A stretch of 8,169 bases of DNA from Streptosporangiaceae bacterium (GTDB taxonomy: Bacteria; Actinomycetota; Actinomycetes; Streptosporangiales; Streptosporangiaceae). The stretch is taken from contig JAICWX010000365.1 in assembly GCA_025934635.1 (NCBI GenBank), positions 1 to 8,169 of the forward strand, in the 5' to 3' direction. Shown here in pieces: positions 6,441 to 8,169 of the stretch (positions within the stretch are counted from its first letter, which is position 1; the number at the start of each line of letters is the position of its first letter). Below the pieces are notes generated by a model, which was not told the origin of the DNA, did not search any database, and worked only from the letters and a program-made list of their open reading frames with translations. The position numbers and the translations under genes are program-made.

Positions 6441-7331
6441 ATGAAGACTCCAGATTTCAACGCGGCCGCCGCCTTCATCGCCGATAGTGCCCGGGTGGTC
6501 GACCAGCGCCGGTTCGGCCGGATGTTCCAGGACGGCCCGGCGGGCGCCGTGCGGGACGCGGTAGCCGCCTACCGCAACTCCGATGGCGGGTTCGGCCACG
6601 CGCTCGAGCCGGACTGCCGGGCGCCGGGCAGCCAGCCTCCCGCCATGGAGATGGCCCTGCGCATCCTGGACGAGGCCGATGCCTGGGACGAGGACCTGGT
6701 CCGCGGCGGCTGCGACTGGCTGGTCACGGTGGCGCCCGCCGAGGGCGGGGCGGCCTTCGTCGAAGCCGGGCCGCTGGAGGGCTGGCCGCACGCGCCCTGG
6801 TGGGTGCCCGAGGAGGGGCATCCGGCTTCACTGGTCGCGACCGGCCTGATCGCGGGCTCGCTGCACAGCCGTGGCTTCAGCCACCCCTGGCTCGACGGGG
6901 CCACCGAGGTGATGTGGAACCGGATCGGCAAGCTCGGCGCCGACATGCCCGGCGGGATCGGCGGCGGCTACGAGATGTTCGGCGTGCTCGCGTTCCTCCA
7001 GCACGTGCCGGACCGGGACCGGGCCCGCGAGACGTTCGGCCGGGTCGGGCCGCTGATCCTCGACCGCGAGATGGTGGGCCTGGATCCGGAGGCATCCGGA
7101 GAGGTGCACGGCGTGCTCTCCTTCGCCCCCGAGCCGGACTCGCTGGCCCGCGCCCTGTTCGACGACGCGACCGTCGACGCGCACCTGGACCACCTGGCCC
7201 GGGGCCAGCGGGACGACGGCGGCTGGACGTTCAACTGGCCGGCCTGGTCGCCGGCCGCCGAACGGGACTGGCGCGGTTTCATCACCGTGGACGCCCTCCG
7301 GACCCTGCGCGCCAACGGGCGCCTCGGCTAG
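6441..7331 (+). CDS. Hypothetical protein, likely alpha/alpha-toroid (prenyltransferase/squalene cyclase-like) fold
   Basis: Soluble protein of 296 residues with no signal peptide or membrane helix. Two glycine/aromatic motifs at opposite ends, YRNSDGGFGHALEPD (44-58) and GQRDDGGWTFNWPAW (255-269), resemble the repeat signatures of the terpenoid cyclase/protein prenyltransferase alpha/alpha-toroid fold, and the intervening sequence is helix-like with further Trp-rich stretches. I see neither a DxDD nor a DDxxTW-type catalytic motif of true triterpene cyclases, so enzymatic activity is unproven; a non-catalytic or uncharacterised toroid is as likely. The start is placed at ATG 6441 because conserved-looking sequence begins MKTPDF. 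A GTG at 6417 would add eight residues lying inside the short intergenic region, and a weak GGA precedes 6441. Divergent from the AraC-family regulator, which may control it, and convergent with glnE, 22 bases away. Confidence 0.8.
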   Translation: MKTPDFNAAAAFIADSARVVDQRRFGRMFQDGPAGAVRDAVAAYRNSDGGFGHALEPDCRAPGSQPPAMEMALRILDEADAWDEDLVRGGCDWLVTVAPAEGGAAFVEAGPLEGWPHAPWWVPEEGHPASLVATGLIAGSLHSRGFSHPWLDGATEVMWNRIGKLGADMPGGIGGGYEMFGVLAFLQHVPDRDRARETFGRVGPLILDREMVGLDPEASGEVHGVLSFAPEPDSLARALFDDATVDAHLDHLARGQRDDGGWTFNWPAWSPAAERDWRGFITVDALRTLRANGRLG

Positions 7332-7355
7332 GAGCGGTGCCTCGTCCGCCGGCTC
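7332..7355. terminator. Imperfect hairpin between convergent genes
   Basis: GAGC (7332-7335) pairs with GCTC (7352-7355), then, after a single bulged base (7351), GGTG (7336-7339) pairs with CGCC (7347-7350) through one G-T wobble, leaving a loop of 7 bases. It fills the 22-base gap between the toroid-like gene and glnE and could act as a terminator for both. There is no T tract. Confidence 0.3.
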
Positions 7356-8169
7356 AGCCGTAGAACAGGGGCTCCATGACGGTGCGGGCGCGGCGGGCAG
7401 CCCGGCGGTAGTCCTGCTCGAGGGCCTGGGCGGCGTCGCCCGGCGGGTAGCCGAGCAGGCGGGCCACCGCGGTCGCCTCGGCGTGCCGGGCCGGCAGGGT
7501 GTCCCCCGGCCTGCCGCCGACCAGCACGATCGCGTTCCTGATGCGGGCGGCGAGCCGCCACGCGGCGGTCAGCTCGGCCGCGTCGCCGGCGGCCAGCAGG
7601 CCGGCCTGGACCGCGGCGTCCATGGCCGCGCCGGTCCGGGTGGTGCGCAGCGCGGGCACCGCGTGGGCGTGCCGCAGCTGCAGCAGCTGCACCGTCCACT
7701 CCACGTCGGACAGGCCGCCGGGTCCCAGCTTGACGTGCAGGGCGCGGTCGGCGCCGCGCGGGATCCGCTCGGCTTCTATCCGCGCCTTGATCCGGCGGAT
7801 CTCGCGGACGGCCGCCGCGCTGACCCCGTCCAGCGGATACCGGAACTCGGCGATCATCCGGGTGAAGCGGTCGCCGAGGTCGTAGTCGCCTGCGACCGGC
7901 TCGGCGCGCAGCAGCGCCTGCGCCTCCCACGGCGCCGACCAGCGCCGGTAATAGGCACGGTAGGCGGCCAGCGTGCGGACGAGCGGGCCCTGGCGGCCCT
8001 CCGGGCGCAGGTCGGCGTCCACGACCAGGGCCGGGTCGGGCACCGGCAGCATGAGCAGCCTGCGCAGCTCGACCGCCACCGTGTGGGCCGCGTCCGAGGC
8101 TTCCTTCTCCGGCCGGCCGGGCAGCGGGTCGTGCACGAACAGCACGTCGGCGTCGCTGCCGTAGCCGCA
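7354..8169 (-). CDS. glnE: glutamine synthetase adenylyltransferase GlnE, C-terminal part (5' end outside window)
   Basis: C-terminal 271 residues of the bifunctional enzyme that attaches AMP to, and removes it from, glutamine synthetase, tuning cytoplasmic nitrogen assimilation. Counting from the window edge, the segment opens with CGYGSDADVLFVH, containing the nucleotidyltransferase GSDxD motif (Asp6, Asp8), then VVDADLRPEGRQG around 49-61 with the further acidic pair (Asp51, Asp53), KLGPGGLSDVEWTVQLLQL beginning at about 147, and a helical C-terminus ending VMEPLFYG. In the characterised E. coli enzyme the C-terminal nucleotidyltransferase domain performs adenylylation and the N-terminal one deadenylylation, so this is the adenylylating half. 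Full-length actinobacterial GlnE is about 1000 residues, so roughly three quarters lies beyond 8169. The frame is open to the edge; the in-frame GTG at 8145 lies inside the active-site motif and is not the start. In relatives glnE is usually near glnA, which would lie outside this window. Confidence 0.95.
   Translation of the reverse strand, partial: CGYGSDADVLFVHDPLPGRPEKEASDAAHTVAVELRRLLMLPVPDPALVVDADLRPEGRQGPLVRTLAAYRAYYRRWSAPWEAQALLRAEPVAGDYDLGDRFTRMIAEFRYPLDGVSAAAVREIRRIKARIEAERIPRGADRALHVKLGPGGLSDVEWTVQLLQLRHAHAVPALRTTRTGAAMDAAVQAGLLAAGDAAELTAAWRLAARIRNAIVLVGGRPGDTLPARHAEATAVARLLGYPPGDAAQALEQDYRRAARRARTVMEPLFYG

Noticed and set aside
8143..8145. GTG as start of a complete 263-residue gene at the right end
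   Set aside because: The frame continues to the edge and the GSDAD active-site motif of GlnE lies upstream of this codon, so the gene is truncated by the window.
2..8169. Interpreting the window as a phage-defence island because of the STAND protein
   Set aside because: No nuclease, other defence gene, integrase or mobile element is present, and the right side holds the core nitrogen-metabolism gene glnE.

Overview
The window is very GC-rich, with a strong G/C bias at third codon positions, GTG as well as ATG starts, and protein families common in filamentous Actinobacteria: an nSTAND1-WD40 protein, an actinobacterial-type GlnE and a DUF6597-like AraC regulator. It reads as ordinary chromosome of a high-GC actinomycete, and genus cannot be told from the sequence. 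I see no transposase, integrase, CRISPR array, tRNA or rRNA.

Layout. (1) From the left edge to 3628 (+) runs a large STAND-class NTPase: coiled-coil-like N-terminus, P-loop NTPase module, one transmembrane helix, then about 13 WD40 repeats. Its reading frame is still open at base 1, so any N-terminal effector domain is probably outside the window. (2) After a GC hairpin, 3674-4744 (+) encodes a membrane-anchored serine hydrolase of the beta-lactamase/penicillin-binding fold, with SxxK, SDN and KNG motifs but no recognisable class A general-base glutamate. (3) 4745-5009 is a relatively A+T-rich intergenic stretch with one reasonable promoter candidate. (4) About 5010-5612 (+) encodes a zinc-ribbon protein with four predicted membrane helices. 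(5) Convergent to it, 5614-6372 (-) encodes an AraC-family regulator. (6) Divergent from that, 6441-7331 (+) encodes a protein with GGFG and DDGGW repeats suggestive of the alpha/alpha-toroid (prenyltransferase/squalene cyclase-like) fold. (7) Convergent to it and running off the right edge, 7354-8169 (-) is the C-terminal adenylyltransferase part of glnE, which modifies glutamine synthetase.

How they work together. Only two relationships are suggested. The STAND protein and the serine hydrolase are co-directional with a 45-base gap, so a cytoplasmic NTPase/propeller sensor tethered to the membrane may be co-expressed with an exported cell-wall-type hydrolase. The AraC regulator and the toroid-like protein are divergent and share a region of about 68 bases, the usual arrangement for a local regulator and its target. 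The zinc-ribbon membrane protein and glnE look independent. The most unusual content is the STAND protein and the atypical serine hydrolase beside it. Nothing here proves a new system.
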